Below, piece by piece: positions 53,707-61,880 of a stretch of 64,000 bases of DNA (positions are counted from its first letter, which is position 1; each line of letters starts with the position of its first letter). The translations under genes and the position numbers were made by a program. The DNA is from Novosphingobium sp. JCM 18896 (GTDB taxonomy: Bacteria > Pseudomonadota > Alphaproteobacteria > Sphingomonadales > Sphingomonadaceae), in contig NZ_JAPCZF010000012.1 of assembly GCF_025938095.1 (NCBI RefSeq), forward strand, positions 1-64,000. Reading direction: 5' to 3'. A model generated the notes under the pieces. The model did no database searches. It was not told the origin of the DNA and saw only the letters and a program-made list of their open reading frames with translations.

Positions 53707-56100
53707 TCAGAAGCGATAGCCGGCGGTGGCCCCGTAGGTCGCTCCGTAACCGGCCGCGCGCGCAATATTGTCGCCAATGCGGTTCACATTGGTCCAGTAG
53801 TATTTGTTGGTGATGTTCTTGCCCCACAATTGCAGGCTCCAGCCTGACGCGCCCTCGAGTCCGACCTGCACGTCGACGAGGGTGTAGGAGGCGATGTCAT
53901 AGGCCGGGTCGGACGTCCCGATGATGCCGGTCGTCTTGCTGTGGAACGACAGGCCGCCACCTGCAGTAGCCGTCAGCTGCGGATTCAACGCAAAACGGTA
54001 GTTCGCATCTGCCGTGCCAGACCACTTCGGGGCGAAATTGAAGGGCGCCCCCTGAAAATTGGTGACGTTGCCCCGCTGGTCGAAACCGGTGAAGCTGCGG
54101 ATCTTCGTGTCGACATAGGTGGCTGAGCCGCTCAGCGTAAGTCCGCGGACGGGAGTCCAGCTGATCGACGCTTCACCGCCCGCCACACGCGATTTCGGGA
54201 TGTTGACGATCGCAATGAGCGGACCGAACACGGCATCGGGTATGAAGTTGCTGAGCTGCTTGTCTTTGTAATCGTAGTAGAACGCCGCGCCATCGAATTG
54301 GACCGTGCGGTCGGCCAAGGTCAGCTTGAAACCGGCTTCGTAAGCGCGCAGGCCCTCTTGTTTCGCAGGACGGAATTGCATCGATGTGGATGCCGCGATA
54401 GTGGGAAAGCTGCCCGCCTTGTAGCCCTGCGCGACACGCGCGTAGAGAAGGGCGTTGCGGCTGGGCTTGAAATTGACCGTGGCATTCCACGAGAAATTGT
54501 CCTCGGTCAGGTTTGATGGACTTTCGGTTGGCAGGAAGGTCGGCGGATTGCCGCCGCGGGAGATGTTGTCGAGCGTGATGCAGCCACCGGGCTGGATCGG
54601 ATTTGCCCCCACGTTGCCGGTCAGAATGCCGTAGAGACCATTGAAAAACTGCCTTGCATCCGCCGTCACGCCAGGCGCCGGCGTGTTAGGCAGGGTAGTG
54701 CCACTATCGAGAGCGCAACCGCGAAAGTCGATCGAGGTGCGCGTGTAGCGGCCGCCCAGAACGAATGAGAACTGGTCGTCGACCTTGTAGTCGACGTTTG
54801 CGAATACCGCCTTGGCGTCTGTGCGGGAGCGCGAGAAAATCGTACTGTCGATCAGCGAGATGCCCGAACCGCCGATATTCTGCACGTTTGAGAGATAAAA
54901 GAACTTTTGAAAGAGCGTCTCGCGGATGCGGCTGTTTTCGTAGCTACCGCCGATGACGCCGGTCAGCCCGCCGGATTTGATACCCAGCCGGATCTCCTGA
55001 TTGAAATCCTCGATTTTGCCGAACTGAACGACATCCTGGATCTCGAAACTCGTACCATCGCCATCGAACCGCGACTGAGTGCGAAAATGGGAATAGGCAC
55101 TAATAGAGGTGAGCGTCAGCACATCAGACAGCGCCCAGTCGATCCTTAGCGATGGCTGCACGAACTCCTGATCGAACTTGAATTCCTTGTTTGCGTCCCA
55201 ATCGGCAGCGCGCGGCCGGGATGGTGACGTCGGATAGGCGGCCGGCCCAGGAAGCCCAGGTGGCTGAAGCGGATCGTATCGTACGAATTGAAGCGCCTGG
55301 GTGTCGCTTCTGTCGCGCCAGTAGCTCACCATGATTTTCGCGGTCAGCGCGTCGGCCGGCTGCCATTCCAGTGTGGCGCGCGCCTCGGTCTTGTCGCGCT
55401 CGCCCCGGCTATCGTTGCGCGTGTAGCTTTTCTGCCAGTCGCCACCACCGAAGTGCGACGCGGCAATCCGAAGCTTCACCGTATCGCCCAGGGGACCGCT
55501 CAGGAAGCCATTGACGTTCCATTGATTGAAGCGCCCAAACGTTGCGCCGACGCCACCAGCGAGCGTGTCGGTCGGTGATGCTGCGATATAGTTGATAGCG
55601 CCAGCCGTCGTGCTCTGCCCGAACAAGGTGCCTTGCGGGCCTTTGAGCACCTCGATGCGTTCCAGATCGAGTTCGACACCCTGCGTCATGACGGGATAGG
55701 GCAACGCGATCTCATTGGTGTAGACGCTGACCGTAGGCAGCGAATTGAGGTTCGAAGAGTTGAAGCCAATTCCGCGCAGGGTGTAGACCGGTGTGGCAGC
55801 GTTGCCGGAATTTGCGATAGACAGGCCGGGCACTACCTGAACCAGGTCATAGACCGTCGTTATTTGGCGGCGAGAGAGGGCAGCACCATCGACCGCAGTA
55901 ATCGATAAACCTACATCGTTGATCGACTGACGGCGCTTCTGCGCCGTCACAATGATTTCCTGAAGGCCAGATCCGCTCTCGGTCGGCGGACTGCTTTCGG
56001 CTTGCGCAGCAGGCGGCGTCGCAACCTGCTCTGCCCCGCCCTCTCCCGCGATCGCCTGCGCTGCGACCGCCGCCGTGATCAATATTCCGCTAATCGCCAC
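53707..56100 (-). CDS. TonB-dependent outer-membrane receptor
   Basis: This 797-residue receptor starts at GTG 56100 (GGGAGG upstream), with a hydrophobic N-terminus (AISGILITAAVAAQAIA), TonB box QEIIVTAQKR, plug motifs VYTLRGIG and DLERIEVLKGPQGTLFGQSTTAGAINY, and a barrel ending TAGYRF. It is paralogous to the receptor at 17512-20064, sharing FYYDYKDKQL and IVNIPKSRV. Thus each of the two modules has one receptor of this type. It is transcribed from the operator-8 region and followed by the SMP-30 lactonase gene. Confidence 0.93.
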   Translation of the reverse strand: MAISGILITAAVAAQAIAGEGGAEQVATPPAAQAESSPPTESGSGLQEIIVTAQKRRQSINDVGLSITAVDGAALSRRQITTVYDLVQVVPGLSIANSGNAATPVYTLRGIGFNSSNLNSLPTVSVYTNEIALPYPVMTQGVELDLERIEVLKGPQGTLFGQSTTAGAINYIAASPTDTLAGGVGATFGRFNQWNVNGFLSGPLGDTVKLRIAASHFGGGDWQKSYTRNDSRGERDKTEARATLEWQPADALTAKIMVSYWRDRSDTQALQFVRYDPLQPPGLPGPAAYPTSPSRPRAADWDANKEFKFDQEFVQPSLRIDWALSDVLTLTSISAYSHFRTQSRFDGDGTSFEIQDVVQFGKIEDFNQEIRLGIKSGGLTGVIGGSYENSRIRETLFQKFFYLSNVQNIGGSGISLIDSTIFSRSRTDAKAVFANVDYKVDDQFSFVLGGRYTRTSIDFRGCALDSGTTLPNTPAPGVTADARQFFNGLYGILTGNVGANPIQPGGCITLDNISRGGNPPTFLPTESPSNLTEDNFSWNATVNFKPSRNALLYARVAQGYKAGSFPTIAASTSMQFRPAKQEGLRAYEAGFKLTLADRTVQFDGAAFYYDYKDKQLSNFIPDAVFGPLIAIVNIPKSRVAGGEASISWTPVRGLTLSGSATYVDTKIRSFTGFDQRGNVTNFQGAPFNFAPKWSGTADANYRFALNPQLTATAGGGLSFHSKTTGIIGTSDPAYDIASYTLVDVQVGLEGASGWSLQLWGKNITNKYYWTNVNRIGDNIARAAGYGATYGATAGYRF

Positions 56101-56302
56101 TGCCCCAAACCTCCCGTCAAAATAGAAATTATATACTTCTCGACGATTTTCTGAATATTTACTCAGAATTCACACGTAACACACGCACGAAGCCAGCACG
56201 CAACGGAATTGATTCGTCGCATGCTGCCATATATCGATTGAATGTCGTGTTTTTACATGATTCGTCGTTGTTTCAACGAGATATTATCGCACCAGTTTTC
56301 TG

Positions 56303-56318
56303 TCAACTATAATGTTGA
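56303..56318. promoter_or_regulatory. TCAAC-N6-GTTGA operator 8 (TonB receptor / epimerase divergent promoter)
   Basis: TCAACTATAATGTTGA, extended to GTCAAC...GTTGAC, gives TTGACT (56315-56320) with AATTTT 17 bp later for the epimerase. On the other strand it gives TTGACA (56306 to 56301) followed by the AT-rich TAATATC for the receptor gene. One operator could therefore control both promoters. Confidence 0.8.
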
Positions 56319-56397
56319 CTAATGGCCGCCAATGAGGAATTTTGCCCTCAACGCCGGGCTCGCCCCGTGAAAACCGCGATGTGGAAGGATGCTTGGC

Positions 56398-57321
56398 ATG
56401 ACGATTTTGGTCACTGGCGCTGCTGGGCTCTTGGGCAGGGTAGCCACGCGTCTGCTGATAGAGCGCGGCGAGACGGTGATTGCGGGCGACTTGGTCCGCC
56501 CCGATCTCGGCAACCTCGACGTGGCCTGGGCGCAACTCGATGTCACCGATCTCCGGAAAGTCTTCTCACTGTGCGAAGCCCAAAAGGTCACACGCGTGCT
56601 TCACCTGTCGGGATTGGTCTCGACCCGTGCCTACAACGCGCCTTACGAGACGCTAGAGGTCAATGTGATGGGCTTGGCCAATCTCCTCGAGGCTGCGCGC
56701 ATATTCGCGATGGAGCGCCTGGTCTACGCGAGTAGCGTCGCACTTTATGGCCTTGGCTCGCATTACCAGGGGCCAGTCGACGAGGACGCTCCCTACCTGG
56801 CCATGCACCTCTATGGTGCGACCAAGATCATGAACGAGGGCACCGCGAAGCAGTATGGCCGCCTGTACGGCGTGAACGCGACAGGCCTGCGGCCACAGAT
56901 CTCTTTCGGGAAAGACAAGCAGGACGGAGGCGCGGGAATCTTCAACGAGTTCATCCGCGCCTGCGCAACTGACAAGCCCAGCGAATGGCGACGAATATTC
57001 AAGGAGGGCACGAAGATTCGCCCGATCTATGCCGAAGACGCTGGTGGCGCATTCGTCCATGCCCTGCTGGGTCCGCCGCTCCCCTCGCCCGTGTACAACA
57101 TCGGCGGACAGGACAACCTTACCGAGGATGAGTGGGTGAGCCGCGTGCTCGTACTGACCGGGTCCGAGGCGTTGCCGGCCGTACCGGCGGGACCACAATT
57201 TGATCTCGATACCCCGGACATCGACTGCAGCCGCTTCGTAGCCGAATCCGGATTTCAGCACCGGTTCACGCTCGACGAGGCCCTACAGGATATCATCACG
57301 CATCATCGGAACGCGTCATGA
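56398..57321 (+). CDS. NAD-dependent epimerase/dehydratase (extended SDR)
   Basis: This 307-residue protein has nucleotide motif ILVTGAAGLLGR, YASSVALYG and catalytic Y-x3-K in LYGATK, all typical of UDP-sugar epimerases and related steroid- or flavonoid-type reductases. ATG 56398 is preferred because AAGGA lies 8 nt upstream; ATG 56389 overlaps that site. It overlaps the GST gene by ATGA (57318-57321). In a catabolic setting it is more likely a ketone or hydroxyl oxidoreductase or epimerase on a pathway intermediate than a sugar enzyme. Confidence 0.9.
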   Translation: MTILVTGAAGLLGRVATRLLIERGETVIAGDLVRPDLGNLDVAWAQLDVTDLRKVFSLCEAQKVTRVLHLSGLVSTRAYNAPYETLEVNVMGLANLLEAARIFAMERLVYASSVALYGLGSHYQGPVDEDAPYLAMHLYGATKIMNEGTAKQYGRLYGVNATGLRPQISFGKDKQDGGAGIFNEFIRACATDKPSEWRRIFKEGTKIRPIYAEDAGGAFVHALLGPPLPSPVYNIGGQDNLTEDEWVSRVLVLTGSEALPAVPAGPQFDLDTPDIDCSRFVAESGFQHRFTLDEALQDIITHHRNAS

Positions 57322-58037
57322 TCGACCTCCACTACGTCGCGACTTCGAATGGCTTGAAAATCGCCATCGCGCTTGAGGAGATGGAGCTGGAATACCGCGC
57401 GGTGACTTACGAACTGTTCAGCGGCGACCATCTTGCGCCCAGCTTCAAGGCCATCAATCCCAATCACAAGCTCCCCGCGATCGTCGACCTTGACCCGATT
57501 GGTGGGGGACCGCCTTTTTCGGTCTTCGAGACCGGAGCGATTCTTCTGTATCTCGCCGAAAAAACCGGCCTCTTCGCTTCATCCGATCCGCGTTCACGCA
57601 GCACCATCACTCAGTGGCTCGTGTGGCAGGTTGCCGGCCTCGGCCCCATGCTTGGCCAAGCTTATCATTTTGTGCGCTATGCGCCCGAAGGGCAGGACTA
57701 TCCGGTCGACCGCTATCGCCGTGAAGCGCGGCGCCTGCTGCATGTCCTGGATCGTCAGCTGCGAGATTCCCGATTTGTTGCCGGCGACTATTCCATTGCC
57801 GATATGGCCTGCTGGCCGTGGGTACAGAACATCGGCAATATCGATCTCAGCTTCGACGAATTCCCCTCAACACGCCGCTGGTCGGAATTCATCGGCGAGC
57901 GGCCCGCCGTGGTCCGCGCCTTGGCGCAAGGCAGTATTCCAGGATCCTATCTCAAGCGCCGGATGACTCTGACTTCGGAACAATGGTCAAGATTGTTCGG
58001 GAATGACTTACTGAACGCCGCCAGCCAGTACGATTAA
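57318..58037 (+). CDS. Glutathione S-transferase family protein
   Basis: This 239-residue GST has a thioredoxin domain with TSNGLKIAIALEEMELEYR and NPNHKLPAIVD, and a C-terminal domain with DYSIADMACWP. It is a paralogue of the GST at 7726-8514: the first 110 residues share long identical stretches, and both have an LTS-x-x-W-x-x-(M/L)-F tail. It is translationally coupled to the epimerase gene. It may use glutathione as a nucleophile or cofactor in the degradative route, for example ether or thioester cleavage or isomerisation. Confidence 0.9.
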   Translation: MIDLHYVATSNGLKIAIALEEMELEYRAVTYELFSGDHLAPSFKAINPNHKLPAIVDLDPIGGGPPFSVFETGAILLYLAEKTGLFASSDPRSRSTITQWLVWQVAGLGPMLGQAYHFVRYAPEGQDYPVDRYRREARRLLHVLDRQLRDSRFVAGDYSIADMACWPWVQNIGNIDLSFDEFPSTRRWSEFIGERPAVVRALAQGSIPGSYLKRRMTLTSEQWSRLFGNDLLNAASQYD

Positions 58038-58190
58038 GAGGCCGATGTTTGATTTTCGCATCGCACTTGAATGGAGCGATCTTCACCGAACATAAGATAT
58101 CGAAGCTCACAAAAATAAAACGCCTGTCCCACCCGCCTGGTTGCAACACGAGTTCCGACAAGTTGAATGATACGGCAGATCGGAGAAAGT

Positions 58191-59153
58191 CTAGTTCAGG
58201 GCAGTTTCGGGCGTTGCGCCGCGCAGCACCGCTTCCACATTGCGAACGGCTAGTTCGAACAACGCCCCGAAGTTCTCCTTGGTATGCGATATTTCGTGGG
58301 GAGTCAGGATCGCGCCGGGAACCTGACGCAATGGACTGTCGAGCGCGAGCGGTTCCTGCGTGAAGACGTCGAGAGCAAGGCCGCCCAGCCTTCCGTATAT
58401 CGCGGGATCGGCGAGAGCCTCCTCGTCGATCACGCCGCCGCGCGATAGGTTGACTAGCACCGCCCCGCTCTTGAGCCTCGAGAGCACTTCCCGCGACAGC
58501 ATATCTTGCGTGTCGCGCGTCAGGGGAACAAGCGGCAGGACAATGTCGCTTTGCGATATCAGGGTTTCCAGATCGACCTGCTCGACGCCGATCGTGTCAG
58601 GTGCGAGCGTCGAACGCGAGTATGCGATGAGGCGCACTTGCCAAGCCGCGAGGCGGACCGCGACCGCGCGCGCGATGTTCCCAAAGCCGATCAGACCAAC
58701 CGTCTTGCCACGCAGCATGCGGGCCTGAGCAGGCCCCTGGCGCGAAACACCATCCCGCAGGCGCTGCTCGGTCTGCCGAATGTCATAGAGGCACATGAGG
58801 ATCAGCATGATCGCCGCTTCCGCCACGCTTTCAAAATTCTCCTGAACTGCCCCGTTCGCCACGACAATTCCCCTCGCCCTTGCGGCATCGACGTCTATGC
58901 CCTCGTAGCCGAGAGACGGAACGACGATCGCCTTCAGGCTGGGGGCAAGGTCCATGTCTGCCGCCGTGAACGGCAGGGCGAAGGGAATCAACAACTGGAC
59001 GTATTGCCAACGATCGAACTGACCAACCGCCTCGGTCCCGACCAGGAAATGTATCGTTCTGTCGGGGCGCGCAATCGTCTCGCGCAGACGCGCGAGAAAT
59101 GGTTGCGCAGCCGCAGGGCCGGCTATCACGATCTCGATAGGTTCGCCCGCCAT
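58191..59153 (-). CDS. D-2-hydroxyacid dehydrogenase family protein
   Basis: This 320-residue NAD(P)-dependent dehydrogenase has the Rossmann motif GLIGFGNIARAVA, catalytic Arg in NLSRGGVID, Glu in DVFTQEPL, and His in TPHEISH. It should interconvert a 2-hydroxyacid and a 2-oxoacid. ATG 59153 begins 2 bp after the small membrane protein stop, so it is the third gene of the operon with aldehyde dehydrogenase. No operator of either family lies near. Confidence 0.9.
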   Translation of the reverse strand: MAGEPIEIVIAGPAAAQPFLARLRETIARPDRTIHFLVGTEAVGQFDRWQYVQLLIPFALPFTAADMDLAPSLKAIVVPSLGYEGIDVDAARARGIVVANGAVQENFESVAEAAIMLILMCLYDIRQTEQRLRDGVSRQGPAQARMLRGKTVGLIGFGNIARAVAVRLAAWQVRLIAYSRSTLAPDTIGVEQVDLETLISQSDIVLPLVPLTRDTQDMLSREVLSRLKSGAVLVNLSRGGVIDEEALADPAIYGRLGGLALDVFTQEPLALDSPLRQVPGAILTPHEISHTKENFGALFELAVRNVEAVLRGATPETALN

Positions 59154-59154
59154 T

Positions 59155-59304
59155 TCACTCTGCCGCTTCGGGCGTGCGGGGGGCTCCCTGCGCTTCTGCA
59201 AGCGGTTTCACGAAGACAGGTTGTCCTGGGCGTTTGCGGCCAATCGAATAGCGATAGACGGCGTAGACCGATGCGCCCGCCAGCGCCCAGCGCAGGAGCT
59301 TCAT
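59155..59304 (-). CDS. Small membrane protein, 49 residues
   Basis: MKLLRWALAGASVYAVYRYS begins a single short hydrophobic helix, followed by a basic and proline-rich tail (IGRKRPGQPVFVKPL). GAGGGA lies 9 nt before ATG 59304. It is packed between the aldehyde dehydrogenase gene (25 bp) and the hydroxyacid dehydrogenase gene (1 bp gap). A longer frame upstream overlaps the aldehyde dehydrogenase gene and is not credible. I do not recognise a function; a membrane-anchoring or small accessory role is possible. Confidence 0.7.
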   Translation of the reverse strand: MKLLRWALAGASVYAVYRYSIGRKRPGQPVFVKPLAEAQGAPRTPEAAE

Positions 59305-59329
59305 GGATTTTCTTCCCTCAACAAGGAGA

Positions 59330-60739
59330 TCAGGACGGGTTCTTGGCGATATTGAGCGTCTGCAAGGCAAGATAGGGGTAGATGCCCTCGATGCCTCCCT
59401 CGACGCCGAAGCCCGATTGTTTGTTAGCGGGAAACGGCACTCCCGGATCGAGAGCGCAATGCTGATTGACCCAGACGCTGCCGCTTTCAAGCCGGGCCGC
59501 AACGGCCGTCGCAGCATCGAGATCGCTGCCCCAAACCGATCCACCCAGTGCGAATGGTGAGGCGTTGGCCCGCGCAACGACGTCGTCGAGGTCGCTGTAG
59601 CGGATCACCGGCAGGATCGGTCCAAAGGGTTCCTCATCGACAATCGCATGGCCTTCGCTGACATCCCGAACGATCGTGAGCGGCACGAAATAGCCTGGTC
59701 CATCCGCAATTTCGCCGCCGACCACGATGCGTCCGTCGCGTCCCGCCTGCTCGACATAACCGCGCACCTTGTCAAACTGGGCACGATTCTGCACGGGACC
59801 AAACTGCGCATCAGCCTCGCGTCCGGATGCAAGTTTGCTGGCGCTCGCAAGCCCGGCCAACTCATCGCACATCGCATCGTACAGACTGTCGTGCACATAG
59901 AGACGCTTGATGACCGCGCAGACCTGGCCCGAATTGAAGAAGGAGAACGCGAAGATCTGCGGTGCGACCGCTTTCACGTCAGCGTCCGGCATGACGATGG
60001 CGGCATCATTGCCGCCAAGCTCGAGCGTCACACGCTTCAACGAGGGCGCACAGGCGGCCATTATCTTTCGGCCCGTTTCGGTCGAGCCGGTGAAGGTAAC
60101 TTTCGCCACATCGGGATGGTCCACGAGCGCAGCCCCCGCCTCGTTCCCGCCAGACAGGATGTTGATCACGCCCGGCGGCACGACTTGGGCGATCAATTCG
60201 CCCAAGCGCAAGGTGGTAAGCGGTGTCGTCGGCGCCGTTTTCACGACGATGGTATTGCCCGCTGCGAGCGCGGGCGCGATCTTGTTGCAAGCGATGAAGA
60301 CCGGCGCGTTCCATGGCACGATGGCCGCGACAACGCCGAGCGGCTTGCGATGCAGTTCGACACGTCTGGTCGGCTCATCAGCCAGGACCTCGGGCGCGAG
60401 CCGCAGCGCGCCATAGTACCGGAGGTAGCCGACGGCGAGTTGCGCCAGTTCAAATTGGGCGAGACCGCGCGGGCGTCCCGTCTCCGCGATGAGCAGATCC
60501 GACAGTTCATCGAGATTGCCCAGAATCACGTCTGCAACTGCGGCGAGGACCGCCTCTCGGTCTTCGGGGGTACGATCTCGCCAGTCGGGAAAAGCCCGCA
60601 GGGCGGCGGCGACAGCATTGTCGACGTCGGGCGCCGCTGCGTCGGGGACATTCTCGAATACTTCGCCAGTGCTGGGATCGACGACGCCGATCGTTGCCTC
60701 CGCCTGGACCAGCTTTCCGTCGATCAGCATGCTGCGCAT
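59330..60739 (-). CDS. NAD(P)-dependent aldehyde dehydrogenase
   Basis: This 469-residue ALDH has the catalytic Glu in LELGGNDAAIV, catalytic Cys in FFNSGQVCAVIKR, FTGSTETGRKI and VPWNAPVFIACNK cofactor motifs, and EEPFGPILPV near the C-terminus. It oxidises an aldehyde to an acid in the cytoplasm. ATG 60739 has GGAGAGG upstream. It is the first gene of a minus-strand operon with the small membrane protein and the hydroxyacid dehydrogenase genes. Confidence 0.93.
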   Translation of the reverse strand: MRSMLIDGKLVQAEATIGVVDPSTGEVFENVPDAAAPDVDNAVAAALRAFPDWRDRTPEDREAVLAAVADVILGNLDELSDLLIAETGRPRGLAQFELAQLAVGYLRYYGALRLAPEVLADEPTRRVELHRKPLGVVAAIVPWNAPVFIACNKIAPALAAGNTIVVKTAPTTPLTTLRLGELIAQVVPPGVINILSGGNEAGAALVDHPDVAKVTFTGSTETGRKIMAACAPSLKRVTLELGGNDAAIVMPDADVKAVAPQIFAFSFFNSGQVCAVIKRLYVHDSLYDAMCDELAGLASASKLASGREADAQFGPVQNRAQFDKVRGYVEQAGRDGRIVVGGEIADGPGYFVPLTIVRDVSEGHAIVDEEPFGPILPVIRYSDLDDVVARANASPFALGGSVWGSDLDAATAVAARLESGSVWVNQHCALDPGVPFPANKQSGFGVEGGIEGIYPYLALQTLNIAKNPS

Positions 60740-61059
60740 GACGCCTCTCCATTTATTTGCGGCGAAGCATCCCCACGCCGCGGGACGGCGATCTCGCGCC
60801 GATATGCTTCGGATGCCTAGTAGCGATCGGCGCAGGGGTACATGGCGAACCATGTCTGATCGTTGGCGGATCGTGCCATAATTGCGGGCGATGATGGCAG
60901 GCTCTTGATGTCCTGTGCACTCGTGATCAATAGACGGCCCGAGCCGTCAACCGGCGTTTTCTGTCCAGTTTCCGGGACTGCCGCCCAGCAACTTGGTTGG
61001 ACAAGGTCGTTACGCTAGTCACGCACTCGGACCATGCCCGATGCGAAAGGAACCCGACA
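60740..61059. other. Divergent intergenic region between aldehyde dehydrogenase and crotonase genes
   Basis: These 320 bp contain a short inverted repeat, ACATGG-N4-CCATGT at 60840-60855, that could be an operator. No gene is supported and neither main operator family occurs here. The aldehyde dehydrogenase frame stays open upstream to 60853 without a ribosome-binding site. Confidence 0.5.
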
Positions 61060-61847
61060 TGTGCATGCGTGTGGTGATCGACAGACGAGCAAGTGTGGCG
61101 GAGGTGCGGCTCAACCGGCCGGACAAGCTCAACGCAATCGATCTCGCGATGTTTCGCGAACTTGAAGGATGTTCCGCTCAGCTTACCCAAACACCGAGCG
61201 TTCGGGCCGTGATCCTTGCGGGCAATGGCCCCAGCTTTTGCGTCGGCATCGATCTGAACGCACTGTCTGAAGGCTCTGACATCCTCGAGATGCTGGCCGA
61301 TAAATCCGACATCGGCGGCAATCTGTTCCAGCGGTCGGTGCTGCAATGGCAGCGGTTGCCAATGCCGGTGATCGCCGCGATCCACGGACACGCTCTGGGA
61401 GGCGGTCTGCAACTTGCGCTGGGCGCCGACATCAGGATCATCTCGCCCGGTGCAAAGGTCTCGGTCCGCGAGGTCGCCTGGGGTCTGGTGCCTGACATGG
61501 CTGGCACCGTCTTTCTGCGACGGTTGCTGCGCGAAGATCAGATCCGGGACCTCGTTTTCAGCGGCAGGATCGTTTCTGGCGAGGAAGCTTACGAACTGGG
61601 GCTCGCCACCCGGCTCGCTGATGATCCCGTCGCGGCCGCGCGCGATCTTGCGGCAGAGATCGCTTCCATGAGCCCAGATGCGGTTCGCGCCGGAAAGCGG
61701 TTACTGAACTTGGGTGCTTCGGGCGCCTCGGAGTCCGACATGCTGGCAGTCGAGGCTGCCGAGCAGCGCGCCTTGCTGACCTCGCCCAACCACCGCGAGG
61801 CAATTGCCGCCTTTTCGGACAATCGCCCCCCGAGCTACCGGGACTAG
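61060..61847 (+). CDS. Crotonase-family protein with dienoyl-CoA isomerase-like active site
   Basis: This 262-residue crotonase fold has GNGPSFCVGIDLN and HGHALGGGLQLALGAD. The first hydratase Glu is replaced by Gln, while REVAWGLVPDMAG keeps a Glu with an Asp eight residues later. That is the Glu/Asp spacing of delta3,5-delta2,4-dienoyl-CoA isomerases. It may shift double bonds in a polyunsaturated acyl-CoA. ATG 61060 has AAAGGA at 7-nt spacing. It is monocistronic and convergent with the thiolase gene. Confidence 0.88.
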
Positions 61848-61880
61848 GACGTCACGCTTCGCTATCCCGCCGGATAAGCA

